A stretch of 64,000 nt of DNA from Herbaspirillum sp. RV1423 (GTDB taxonomy: Bacteria; Pseudomonadota; Gammaproteobacteria; Burkholderiales; Burkholderiaceae_D). Below the pieces are notes generated by a model. It was given only the letters and a program-made list of their open reading frames with translations. It ran no database searches and had not been told where the DNA came from. The translations under genes were made by a program, and so were the position numbers. The stretch covers positions 186,001 through 250,000 of the forward strand of contig NZ_CBXX010000006.1 of NCBI RefSeq assembly GCF_000577615.1. The letters run 5' to 3'. Below, one piece after another: positions 1 to 7,958 of the stretch (the first letter of the stretch is position 1; each line of letters opens with the position of its first letter).

Positions 1-812
1 AGTACGTATTTATCTCGGAAGAAGTGCGCCGGCAACGCGCCGCGCAGCACGTCGATGTATGACACGCGCGTGAAATGTCCGGGCGGTCCGTAGAAGGGGA
101 TGACCAACAGGTCGCGGTGTGCGATCTGCGGCGTACCCGCAACGCTGCTGTGGCCGGACCTGGGGGGCAATGGACGGGTGCTGTCGCGCAAGCGGTCGGC
201 ATCTTCAAGCAGCGACAATGCCAGCGTCTTCCATTCGCGTCCGCCCAGGGTTTCGTACAGGTAGGCGCTGCGGACGATGCCATCGCCGCTGAAGTTAAGC
301 TGAATGTGGGCGAGACCGGCGGCGGCCGTCGCAAAATCCGCATACGGCAGCAGCGGCGCCAGCCCGGTCTCGGTGCGTGTGGTCAGGATCGGCAGCACCA
401 CGTGGCGGTTCCTGGCGATCGCCAGCGCCAACGCATGGTCGCCGCTGGCCGCGGCAGCGTCGCCTTCCGTCAGGATCACGTCGAAGCCGATCGCCCTTGG
501 CGCGCCGTTGCTGAGAATGTTCAGTAGTTGCGCGTGGGTGCCGCGCTTCCACGGCCAGCGGCCGAGTTCGGCGATGCTCTTGTCATCGATGGCGACAATG
601 ACGATATTGTCGGGGGCCGGACGTTCCAGCGTCGACATCAGATGATCGTAGATCAGCCGGTCGGGCACGCGCAGGCTGTCGCCCCCGACCAGCAGGAAGG
701 CGGCCGCCAGCGTGATCACGAACAGCGCGAGCCATTCGTTGCGCAGCGACACGCGTCGGCGCGTGCGGCTCCAGCGCGACCGCCCCGGTTCCCCGGCAGG
801 TTGGGAAATCAT
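1..812 (-). CDS. CHASE2-domain sensor protein (partial, 3' end outside window)
   Basis: The reading frame starts at the ATG at 812-810, two bases after the stop of the FecR gene, and stays open to the left edge, so about 270 residues are visible. An N-terminal basic stretch is followed by one membrane segment (WLALFVITLAAAFLLVGG, about residues 26-43). After it comes a CHASE2-type extracytoplasmic region, recognisable from DRLIYDHLM, NIVIVAIDDKSIAELGRWPW and the later DVLRGALPAHFFRDK. In known families CHASE2 is followed by three membrane helices and an output domain (adenylate/guanylate cyclase, histidine kinase or Ser/Thr kinase). That part is outside the window, so the output is unknown. 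The near-contiguous FecR/LysM gene upstream implies co-transcription; such FecR-CHASE2 pairs are common in betaproteobacteria. Confidence 0.8.
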   Translation of the reverse strand, partial: MISQPAGEPGRSRWSRTRRRVSLRNEWLALFVITLAAAFLLVGGDSLRVPDRLIYDHLMSTLERPAPDNIVIVAIDDKSIAELGRWPWKRGTHAQLLNILSNGAPRAIGFDVILTEGDAAAASGDHALALAIARNRHVVLPILTTRTETGLAPLLPYADFATAAAGLAHIQLNFSGDGIVRSAYLYETLGGREWKTLALSLLEDADRLRDSTRPLPPRSGHSSVAGTPQIAHRDLLVIPFYGPPGHFTRVSYIDVLRGALPAHFFRDKYV

Positions 813-814
813 GT

Positions 815-2530
815 TTAGTTACCGCGCACCGGAGTGTCGCCGGCATTGAGCACTCCGCCGGAACCTGTCGTCCAGCGTCGCTCGATCACGACGCGCTGCG
901 CCGGCGAGTAAGGCCCGCGGTAGCCGTCGGCATCGATGCTTTGCAGGCGTGCATAGTAGACGCCGGCGGGGGGCAGCGGAAATTCAGCGTGCGACTCGAC
1001 GGTGTCGGCATGCAGCAATATGGTATCAAAAGCGGCGCTGGCGGAAACGTCGAACACAAAGGTCTGGCCCGGTTCGCCAGACCACGAGAAGTTCAGACGG
1101 TCCTGGCCCTGGCTGGCGGCGGGCGCCTGTTGCGGCGGCAGCACCAGGCATTCCTTGGCGTCGCTCCACGGCCCCTGGTCGGACCGGCCGCTGCTCATGT
1201 CGATGCTCGCAAGGCGCCAGAAGAAACGGCCTTGCGGAAAATTGTCCAGGGTGAATTCGGTGGCGGCCAGGTCTGTCTTATCGAGCAGCAACCGCGTGAA
1301 TTCCGCGTCGGCAGCAAGCTGCAGGCGGTAGCGGTAACCGGCGCCGACTTCGGTCCATTTGAAATGCGCCGTGAGCGGCTGGCCGTCGGCGACGCCGCGC
1401 AGCTTGGTGCCGGGTTCCTGCTGGAACGGTGCGAACGGACGAGCCTTGAGGCGGAATTTTGCATTACTTTCGCGACCTTCGAGGCCATTGCGGTCGATTG
1501 CGGCTGCATGCACGTAATAGCTGCCGTCGGCCAGTCCGGCAATGCGCGCCAAGGTGGCACCGGCTTCGGTGCCGGCGTCCACGCGCACGTCCGCGACTTG
1601 ACGCAGGCCGCCGGCGTCGGTCGATACGCTGACGCGAAACGCCGCTGCGTCGGGCTGGCGCAAGCTGAAGCGCACCGGTAGACGTTCCTGCACGGCGCTG
1701 GCGTCGGTGAACGTTGGCGCCGCCAGCAATGGCACCGGTGCCGATACCTTGTCGGCATCGGCGATGGCGCCGAAGTTGGCGTGGACGTCGCGCGCGCGGC
1801 CGGTAGTGCGCAGGCCTTCGGGAGCTACCTTGACAGTGCCTTCAAGTACTTCGCTATAGCTGCGGTCGCCGTCGAAATTGACACGGAAACGGGTGCCGCG
1901 CACACCGGCGATGGCCAGCGGTGTTTGCACTTCGTATTGGCTTTTCGATGCCGAGAACGGGGTCACCAGCGAAGTGATGCGACCTTTCCTGAGCATCAGC
2001 GCGGTGCGCGACCGGTTGGTGTATTGCTGGATTTGCAAGGTGTTCAGTTGCAGACTGCTGGCCGGCGGCAGCGCGAACGTGGTGCCGTCCTTGAGCTGCA
2101 GCGTGATGAAGCCGTCATCCGAGGTGACGATCAGCGCGCCTTCGCTCAGGCGCGTGCCGGCCTTGCTGCCCACCATCTCGCCATCCTTGCTGACGATGCT
2201 GATGTCGCCCTGCGCGGTGACGATAGTCGCAAAGGCATTCTGGTCCGGCAGCAGCCGCGCGGGGATGGTGATCGATGTGCCGACCTGAATGGTGCGGTCG
2301 TTGACGATGCCATTGGCCTTGCCGATCGCCATCCAGTTATTGGCGTTGCCGGTGAAGCGCTGGGCGATCGACGACAGGGTTTCGTTGCGCGAAATACCGT
2401 AGACGATGCGGTCGCGTTGTGTCCCGATTTGCCCGGGCGCACTGGTGCGGACGGTTTGCGCCGATGCCGGAACGATTGCCAGCAACAACGAACCGATCAG
2501 TACAGCGTTGCTGCCTATTGTATTTTTCAT
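815..2530 (-). CDS. LysM and FecR domain periplasmic protein
   Basis: 571 residues from the ATG at 2530. I chose this over the upstream in-frame start at 2605 because it opens a clean signal peptide (MKNTIGSNAVLIGSLLLAIV then ASAQT). Residues of about 40-90 form a LysM module (RIVYGISRNETLSSIAQRF ... ITIPARLLP), expected to bind peptidoglycan. About 100-240 is a FecR domain (GDISIVSKDGEMVGSKAGTR, LKDGTTFALPPASS, TPLAIAGVRGTRFRV). The rest resembles two or three fibronectin-III-like repeats (FKWTEVGAGYRYRLQLA; LNFSWSGEPGQTFVFDVSA). The family is envelope-associated and of unknown exact role. It probably works with the CHASE2 sensor two bases downstream. Confidence 0.85.
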   Translation of the reverse strand: MKNTIGSNAVLIGSLLLAIVPASAQTVRTSAPGQIGTQRDRIVYGISRNETLSSIAQRFTGNANNWMAIGKANGIVNDRTIQVGTSITIPARLLPDQNAFATIVTAQGDISIVSKDGEMVGSKAGTRLSEGALIVTSDDGFITLQLKDGTTFALPPASSLQLNTLQIQQYTNRSRTALMLRKGRITSLVTPFSASKSQYEVQTPLAIAGVRGTRFRVNFDGDRSYSEVLEGTVKVAPEGLRTTGRARDVHANFGAIADADKVSAPVPLLAAPTFTDASAVQERLPVRFSLRQPDAAAFRVSVSTDAGGLRQVADVRVDAGTEAGATLARIAGLADGSYYVHAAAIDRNGLEGRESNAKFRLKARPFAPFQQEPGTKLRGVADGQPLTAHFKWTEVGAGYRYRLQLAADAEFTRLLLDKTDLAATEFTLDNFPQGRFFWRLASIDMSSGRSDQGPWSDAKECLVLPPQQAPAASQGQDRLNFSWSGEPGQTFVFDVSASAAFDTILLHADTVESHAEFPLPPAGVYYARLQSIDADGYRGPYSPAQRVVIERRWTTGSGGVLNAGDTPVRGN

Positions 2531-2986
2531 TGGAAGAGCGTTCACAGATCGTTTCGGATTTATGTACTTACCGTGGGCTGCGGCACCCGGTCCTGACTGG
2601 AGCATGTGCGGTTGCCGCTCGTGCTCACAGCATTGTATCCAAGGCTGTAAAGCAGCGATTTTACTATGGGTGCCGTGTCCGTTTCTGACGCATCCTGACT
2701 AGTCCTTGCGCTCGCTCCTAGCTTGCTGCGACACAATTTAGCGGATGTTCTACAGGAAAATCGATGGTTTGCGTCATGTTTTCAATGGAATTCGGCCGAG
2801 CATCGAAAGCGGATCTCGGCCTGCAGGCAGGTGCGGGGGACATTGAAAATGCATTTTGGGGATGTCTGTTATTGGCCGAGGCTAATAGATTATTCGATTG
2901 AAATGAATTCTAGTAACCTTTGAAAGGTCTTTAAATTCCTTTTGACCTTTCACAATCGGTTCTTCATTTTTTAATCGCACGTTGAT
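2531..2986. other. intergenic stretch without a convincing gene
   Basis: This is the region upstream of the FecR gene. A 66-codon plus-strand ORF at 2723-2923 has no good ribosome site and no recognisable motif, so I do not call it. The promoter for the FecR/CHASE2 pair should lie close to 2540-2650, but I see no clear -35/-10 pair. The AT-rich part around 2880-2986 holds a 9-bp inverted repeat (listed separately). Confidence 0.5.
2921..2952. repeat. 9-bp perfect inverted repeat, 14-nt spacer
   Basis: TGAAAGGTC at 2921-2929 is matched by GACCTTTCA at 2944-2952. The spacer is AT-rich and no T-run follows either arm, so a terminator is unlikely. It could be a protein-binding site or part of older mobile DNA next to the decayed IS. 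Function unknown. Confidence 0.45.
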
Positions 2987-3311
2987 GTTCGAATTGGGCT
3001 TTATGCGCTAAGGCAATGAGCAGAAGGTTACCGCCACCATGGTTCTGGAGGATTAATAAAAGAGCATGAGCATTTCAGTGCCGGGTTCAAGTTATCAGTA
3101 TTGCAGCGCATAAAGGACGAGCAACTATTGCATAGTCAGACGGAAGTATCGTTCAATTTGCGCGGATGCGGCCCGGAATGTCGGTGGAAAGTCCGGGCGG
3201 GGTAGACGCATCAAGACCAAACTAAAAAGGCTGAGTCCTGTGCAATACAGAACCCAGCCATCAAGGTCTTAAGCGGCTTCTCTGACCGTCAAACTTTACG
3301 GGGTCAGTTCA
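2987..3311 (+). mobile_element. decayed, internally deleted IS3-family remnant
   Basis: Two blocks resemble the intact element at 20623-22072. About 2987-3181 aligns almost base for base with the orfA part near 20762-20960 (for example AGCATGAGCATTTCAGTGCC here, AGCACGAGCATTACAGTGCC there). About 3208-3311 aligns with the right end (CTGAGTCCTGTGCAATACAG here, CTGAGCCCTGTGCAATACAG there), including the terminal GGGGTCAGTTCA. About 1 kb between the blocks and the left terminus are missing, and the reading frames are broken, so it is inactive. The blocks differ by many substitutions, so this is an older or different subtype copy, not a recent duplicate. Confidence 0.85.
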
Positions 3312-3345
3312 CGAAGCAGGCCGTTTTTGCGGCACCAACCTGAAA

Positions 3346-4413
3346 TCAATATTGATAGAAAATCTTTTGGATTTCCTTGGTGTCGGTGGTCTTGGTGAGC
3401 GCCAGCATCAGCAGGATACGGGCCTTTTGCGCGTTCAGCGTATCGGAGACGACGAAGTCCAGCTTGTCGTCGTCGGCTTCGCCGTTGCGCGCGACGATGC
3501 CCTGGCCGACGCGGCTTGCGCGAACGATCACGACGCCTTTCTTGCGCGCTTCAGTCAGCGATGGAACGACAGTGTTGTTCAGGCTGCCGTCGCCCACGCC
3601 GGCGTGGATGATGCCCTTGGCGCCGGCGGCGACGAAGGCATTCAGCGCGATCGGGTTCATGTTGGCGTAGCCATAGACGATGTCGACCTGTGGCAGGGAA
3701 TCCATTTTCGAGATGTCGAATTCGGAATCAACCGTGTGCTTGCGTGTCGACTGGCGATAGAAGAACGGCTTGCTGCCCTGGATGTAACCGAGGAAGCCCA
3801 GTTCCGGCGTCTTGAAGGTATCCAGTGTCGAGGTATTGGTCTTGGTCACTTCGCGCGCGGCGTTGATCTGGTCGTTCAACGTCACCAGGACGCCCTTGCC
3901 GATGGCTTCCTGGCTGCCTGCCAGCAATACGGCGTTGTACAGGTTGATAGGACCGTCGGCGCTGATCGCGGTCGATGGACGCATCGCACCGACGATCACG
4001 ACCGGCTTCTTGCTATGCACGGTCAGGTCGAGGAAGTAGGCGGTTTCCTCTATGGTGTCGGTGCCGTGGGTGATCACGATGCCGTCAACGTCGCTTTGCG
4101 CCAGCAGCGTGTTGACGCGTTTGGACAGCTTCAGCCAGTAGTCGTTGTTCATGTTTTCGCTGGCGATTTGGAAAACTTGTTCGCCCTTGACGTTGGCGAC
4201 TTTCTTCAATTCAGGCACGGCATCAATCAGCGCATCGACGCCGATCTTGGCGGCAGTGTAGCCGACGGTGGTGGTGCTGGAAGCGCCGGTGCCGGCAATG
4301 GTGCCGCCGGTGGCGAGAATCATGACATTGGGGAGTTTTTGCGCATGCGCGATGGAAACCAGTGCCGCACAAGCCAGGATCAGAAACTGGCCGATTATCT
4401 TTTTGGAATACAT
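3346..4413 (-). CDS. ansB: type II L-asparaginase, periplasmic
   Basis: 355 residues from the ATG at 4413, preceded by AGAGGAA. The upstream extension in the same frame is rejected because this start gives a signal peptide (MYSKKIIGQFLILACAALVS, cleavage probably after AHA at residue 24). It hydrolyses L-asparagine to aspartate and ammonia. The first catalytic threonine lies in ATGGTIAG (T36 of the precursor). The second active-site triad element is HGTDTIEETAYFLDLT, and the lysine-bearing segment is VVIVGAMRPSTAISADGPINLY. Length matches secreted type II enzymes, including those also acting on glutamine, so glutaminase-asparaginase activity is possible. It is monocistronic; its downstream side meets the IS remnant, which probably destroyed its terminator. 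Confidence 0.93.
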   Translation of the reverse strand: MYSKKIIGQFLILACAALVSIAHAQKLPNVMILATGGTIAGTGASSTTTVGYTAAKIGVDALIDAVPELKKVANVKGEQVFQIASENMNNDYWLKLSKRVNTLLAQSDVDGIVITHGTDTIEETAYFLDLTVHSKKPVVIVGAMRPSTAISADGPINLYNAVLLAGSQEAIGKGVLVTLNDQINAAREVTKTNTSTLDTFKTPELGFLGYIQGSKPFFYRQSTRKHTVDSEFDISKMDSLPQVDIVYGYANMNPIALNAFVAAGAKGIIHAGVGDGSLNNTVVPSLTEARKKGVVIVRASRVGQGIVARNGEADDDKLDFVVSDTLNAQKARILLMLALTKTTDTKEIQKIFYQY

Positions 4414-4779
4414 GTCGTTCCTCTTGGTGAAAGTATGTTTTTTAGTCTCTTCCCCGTGTGTTCCGACGCGAGCAGATGGACGCCGGAAACATCCCTTGTG
4501 AGGCGCGGAGAGCAGCCACGATAGCATTCATTGCGCTTTCTTAGAAGATGTCTTGCGCGGTTTCTGAAAGTATTTTTCAGTGCGAATGATTACTCGGATT
4601 ATGTGCTCGCAACGGGTGCGTCAGAGGCGCTTTTTGAGGGCGCGGGCATGTTGGTTTTGCACTTAAATCGCTCGCGCCAGGCGGCGTGGGACGGGCATTG
4701 TGCCGCCAAGATCCATACTCGCAAGAATGCGCGGACGAGGCGTTTGTCGGTTGGAAATGCTTTCGCTTTTTTTCGTGCA

Positions 4780-4807
4780 TTCAATTTTTGTTAAATCAAA
4801 AATTGAA
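4780..4807. repeat. 11-bp perfect AT-rich inverted repeat, 6-nt spacer
   Basis: TTCAATTTTTG at 4780-4790 and CAAAAATTGAA at 4797-4807 are exact reverse complements. It lies in the shared ansB/amn upstream region. A dyad of this size and AT content suits a regulator binding site, but no known regulator consensus is recognisable. A smaller dyad (GATTCT / AGAATC, 4821-4837) follows closely. Confidence 0.5.
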
Positions 4808-4898
4808 GCGTCGAATGTTTGATTCTATTCAAGAATCTTCTTGCCGGGTGAATTGAACGAGGCGGCGTTGTCAGATGCGAGCAGTTTCCTGATTTAAG

Positions 4899-4926
4899 TT
4901 GGTGTTTTTGTTTATATAGGTACAAT
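4899..4926 (+). promoter_or_regulatory. candidate sigma-70 promoter of amn
   Basis: TTGGTG (4899-4904) and TACAAT (4921-4926) are separated by 16 bases. TACAAT matches the -10 consensus in five of six positions, whereas the -35 match is weak. The placement gives a leader of about 65 bases that would include the hairpin at 4935-4966. Confidence 0.35.
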
Positions 4927-4934
4927 GAAATCGG

Positions 4935-4966
4935 ACGTTGCCGGTCTCTAAAAAAACCGGCAACGT
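4935..4966 (+). promoter_or_regulatory. 11-bp hairpin in the amn leader
   Basis: ACGTTGCCGGT (4935-4945) and ACCGGCAACGT (4956-4966) pair perfectly around an A-rich 10-nt loop. The A-run is inside the loop and no T-run follows, so this is not a typical terminator. It lies about 20 bases before the Shine-Dalgarno sequence and could affect amn mRNA stability or translation, or be a DNA operator. Confidence 0.5.
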
Positions 4967-4998
4967 GTCGAGAACTGGAATTGATTGGAGAAAAGTTG

Positions 4999-6495
4999 TT
5001 GACTGAAAAATTTACCGATCCGCAAGCGGCGGTCGATCGTGTGATCGAGATCTATGAGCACAATACCGCCATTCTCAGAAACGCTTTCAAGCAATTCGCC
5101 AAGGGCGAGATATTGCCGGAACGCGTGCGAGCGTGCTATCCCTATGTGCGCATCGTCACCGACAAGGTTACGCATACCGACACGCGCCAGTCGTTCGGCT
5201 TCGTCGCAGGCCCGGGCACTTACCAGACCACGCTGACGCGTCCGACGCTGTTCAAGAATTATCTGCTGAGCCAGTTCAAGCTGCTGCTGCAGAATCACCA
5301 GGAGCCGCTGGAAATCGGCGTAAGCGATTTGCCGATCCCGGTCCACTTCGCCTTTGCCGAAGGCATCCACGTCGAGGGCGATCTCGATCCGGACCACCTG
5401 CGCCTGTTGCCGGACGTATTCGATTTGCCCGATCTGGCCGAGATGGATGACCGCATCGTCAACGGCACCTACGAGGTCGACAACGGCGGCTGGCGCGACG
5501 GCGTTCATCCGCTGGCACTGTTTACCGGACCGCGCATCGATTATTCGCTGCACCGCCTGCGTCACTACACGGCAACGTCGCCGCACCAGTTCCAGCGCTA
5601 TGTGCTGTTCACCAACTACGCTTTTTATGTCGACGAGTTCGTGCGCATGGGACGCGAATTGATGCAGGCGACCGACGATCCCGAGTTGCGCACTTACCGC
5701 CAGCAATACACGGCTTTCGTCGAGCCTGGCAACGTCACGACGCCCAACGCCAACGTCGAGGGCATGAAGGGCATGGCCGGCTCCGGCATGGCGCCGGCGC
5801 GGCAGCCGCAAATGCCGGCGTATCATTTGCAGCGCTCCGACGGCTCCGGCATCACGCTGGTCAATATCGGCGTTGGTCCCTCCAACGCCAAGACCATCAC
5901 GGACCATATCGCGGTATTGCGCCCGCACGGCTGGATCATGCTGGGCCATTGCGCCGGATTGTCTTCGTCGCAGCGCATGGGCGACTATGTGTTGGCCCAC
6001 GCTTATGTGCGCGACGACCATGTGCTGGACGACGATCTTCCGCTGTGGGTGCCGATTCCGGCGCTGGCTGAAGTGCAACTGGCCTTGCAGGATGCGGTGG
6101 CGGGGATCACGCAGTTGGAAGGCTACGAGCTCAAGCGCATCATGCGCACCGGCACCGTGGCCTCGGTCGACGACCGCAACTGGGAGTTGCGCGACCACCG
6201 CACGCCTTTGCTGCGTTTTAGTCAGAGCCGGGCGATTGCGCTCGATATGGAAAGCGCGACGGTGGCGGCCAACGGTTTCCGCTTCCGCGTGCCTTACGGC
6301 ACTTTGCTGTGCGTTTCAGACAAGCCGCTGCACGGCGAGATCAAGTTGCCTGGCATGGCCAATCGTTTCTACGAGCAGCGCGTGGAGCAGCATTTGAAGA
6401 TAGGGATTCGCGCGCTGGAGCTGTTGCGCAATCACGGTATCGAGCAATTGCACAGCCGCAAGTTGCGCAGTTTCGGCGAGCCGGCTTTCCGTTAG
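4999..6495 (+). CDS. amn: AMP nucleosidase
   Basis: About 498 residues. It hydrolyses AMP to adenine and ribose 5-phosphate, a purine-salvage and adenylate-control step in the cytoplasm. I place the start at the TTG at 4999 because GGAGAA lies six bases before it; TTG codons at 4996 and 4981 are alternatives and no ATG is suitable. The N-terminal AMP-nucleosidase domain covers roughly residues 10-190 (RVRACYPYVRIVTDKV, GFVAGPGTYQTTLTRP). The C-terminal half is a nucleoside-phosphorylase-like domain (GVGPSNAKTITDHIAVLRPH, MLGHCAGLSSSQRMGDYVLA, ALDMESATVAANGFRFRVPY, LCVSDKPLHGEIKLPGMAN). Length agrees with E. coli Amn. A strong terminator follows at once. Confidence 0.93.
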   Translation: MTEKFTDPQAAVDRVIEIYEHNTAILRNAFKQFAKGEILPERVRACYPYVRIVTDKVTHTDTRQSFGFVAGPGTYQTTLTRPTLFKNYLLSQFKLLLQNHQEPLEIGVSDLPIPVHFAFAEGIHVEGDLDPDHLRLLPDVFDLPDLAEMDDRIVNGTYEVDNGGWRDGVHPLALFTGPRIDYSLHRLRHYTATSPHQFQRYVLFTNYAFYVDEFVRMGRELMQATDDPELRTYRQQYTAFVEPGNVTTPNANVEGMKGMAGSGMAPARQPQMPAYHLQRSDGSGITLVNIGVGPSNAKTITDHIAVLRPHGWIMLGHCAGLSSSQRMGDYVLAHAYVRDDHVLDDDLPLWVPIPALAEVQLALQDAVAGITQLEGYELKRIMRTGTVASVDDRNWELRDHRTPLLRFSQSRAIALDMESATVAANGFRFRVPYGTLLCVSDKPLHGEIKLPGMANRFYEQRVEQHLKIGIRALELLRNHGIEQLHSRKLRSFGEPAFR

Positions 6496-6509
6496 TCGCC
6501 GTTGTCTGT

Positions 6510-6548
6510 AAAAAAGCGCCGATGCGAACGATCGCATCGGCGCTTTTT
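6510..6548. terminator. bidirectional Rho-independent terminator (amn / MFS gene)
   Basis: A long stem (AAAAGCGCCGATGCGA with its reverse complement around an ACGA loop) is flanked by an A-run on the left and a T-run on the right. It sits between two convergent genes and can serve both. Confidence 0.9.
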
Positions 6549-6554
6549 CATGTC

Positions 6555-7760
6555 TCATGCCGTTGCGAGGTTCTTCGTACGTGCGCGCAAAGCCAGCCAG
6601 CAATACAGCACGGCGCCGGTCAGCAGCGCCGCCGCAGCGATCGAGAGCGATGGCGTGAACGAGCCGCTCGCATGCACCAGTCTGGTCGCCAACGGCGGAC
6701 CGGCAATCTGGCCGATGCCGTAGGACGCGGTCATCAATCCCATCAGGCCGGCGGCATGGCGGCTGCGCAAGCGCCGCGCTTCGCGCATGGCGAACAGCGT
6801 GATGGCAGTAAACGGCAGGCCGAGCAGGATGCTGCCCAGCGCAAAACCGGTTTCATTGGGCAGGACGGCGCTGATGATGACGCCGATCGCCTGCATGACA
6901 TAGCTGGTCGCCAGCAGCAAGCGCTGGTCGACATGTATCGGGATGCGCGTCGCAAACAGTGCCCCAAGGGCTACGCACAACCCGAACAGCGGCCAGAAGA
7001 AATCCGGCCAGAACGATCCCGGCAAGGCCTGGCGTGCAATCACCGGCAGGAAGGTGGCGGTGATGATGTAGCCGAAACCGGCAAGTCCGTAGGCAAGCAC
7101 CTGCCAGCGCACCTCGCGTTTTATCGCCGCCGGCTCGGTTTCGTCTGTATTGGCCGCCGCGGGTGTTCCGGTGCGCAGGTCGGCGTCGCCGCTGAACGTT
7201 TTCCACACCGCCAGCGTCAGCAATGCGGTCAGCAGTCCGAACGCCATCCAGCCGCTGGCCGCGTGCCAGCCGGCCGCAACCATGCCGCTGCTCGACAGGC
7301 CGGTCAGCACGATACCGATGCCGGGTCCGCAGTAGATGATCCCGCCCAGCGCCGGCAACTGTAACTGCGTCAACCGCTGCAAACACCAGCCCGAGCTGTA
7401 GACGAACACCAGCGCACTGGCGATGCCGGACAGCAGGCGCAGCAGCAGCCAGATGCCTTGCGTGTGCAACAGTCCCATCCCCAGCGTCAGCAGCGCGGTT
7501 GCAATCAGTCCGACGCGGATTGTGCGCGTCGGCGGCAGGCCGCGCCAGAAGGCGCACAGCATGGCGCCGATGAAATAGCCGAGATAATTCGACGTCGCCA
7601 GCCAGCCGCCGCCATTCAGGTCGATGACCTGGTCATGCAGCATCATCGGCAGCAGCGGCGTGAAAGCGAAGCGGCCGATTCCCATTGCCGCCGACAACGC
7701 GATCAGTCCGGCAAGCGCGATGCGCCAGGCGGCTTTGCGGTTGGTTTTCTGAGTATTCAT
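6555..7760 (-). CDS. YbfB/YjiJ-family MFS transporter
   Basis: 401 residues from the ATG at 7760, preceded by AGGAACCC; the GTG at 7778 is less likely. About twelve hydrophobic segments are visible, starting with IALAGLIALSAAMGIGRFAF. The early GIGRFAFTPLLPMML stretch and the NYLGYFIGAMLCAFWRG loop are typical of the YbfB/YjiJ family of inner-membrane major facilitator proteins. The substrate is unknown for the family. It is divergent from the LysR gene at 7959, which is its likely regulator. Confidence 0.85.
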   Translation of the reverse strand: MNTQKTNRKAAWRIALAGLIALSAAMGIGRFAFTPLLPMMLHDQVIDLNGGGWLATSNYLGYFIGAMLCAFWRGLPPTRTIRVGLIATALLTLGMGLLHTQGIWLLLRLLSGIASALVFVYSSGWCLQRLTQLQLPALGGIIYCGPGIGIVLTGLSSSGMVAAGWHAASGWMAFGLLTALLTLAVWKTFSGDADLRTGTPAAANTDETEPAAIKREVRWQVLAYGLAGFGYIITATFLPVIARQALPGSFWPDFFWPLFGLCVALGALFATRIPIHVDQRLLLATSYVMQAIGVIISAVLPNETGFALGSILLGLPFTAITLFAMREARRLRSRHAAGLMGLMTASYGIGQIAGPPLATRLVHASGSFTPSLSIAAAALLTGAVLYCWLALRARTKNLATA

Positions 7761-7869
7761 GGGTTCCTGTAGCGCCACTGCAAACCGCGGCGGCTTGGCG
7801 CCGCGTCTGCTGTGGTGTTTCTGTTATTGCATGGATATTGCCGATGACGTTATGGTAGCTTGTCTTTAT

Positions 7870-7896
7870 CATTCTAAAAAATGAATAATAAGAATG
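7870..7896. promoter_or_regulatory. candidate LysR operator
   Basis: CATTCT (7870-7875) and AGAATG (7891-7896) are inverted around AT-rich sequence, with an inner ATTC/GAAT dyad of the T-N11-A kind. Its position between the divergent MFS and LysR genes is where a LysR-type regulator normally binds. Confidence 0.4.
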
Positions 7897-7958
7897 GTTT
7901 CATCTCTTTATAGGATGTTTGGTGAAAATTATTAAACCGGGATTGCCGGGAGAGTCCG

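Larger units (their letters stand above)
4414..4998. other. divergent regulatory region between ansB and amn
   Basis: No convincing ORF lies in these 585 bases; the short frames on both strands lack ribosome sites and motifs. The region contains several inverted repeats (4780-4807, 4821-4837, 4935-4966), listed separately, and a candidate amn promoter. The ansB promoter should lie in 4430-4600, but I could not fix it. Confidence 0.5.

Noticed and set aside
2723-2923. 66-codon ORF in the FecR upstream region
   Set aside because: No ribosome site and no recognisable motif; composition like the surrounding AT-rich non-coding DNA.
3352-4524. 390-codon plus-strand ORF opposite the asparaginase gene
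   Set aside because: It is an exact antisense shadow of ansB, whose product has catalytic motifs and a signal peptide; the shadow has none.
4948-6198. 416-codon minus-strand ORF opposite amn
   Set aside because: Antisense shadow in GC-rich DNA; amn on the plus strand has clear family motifs.
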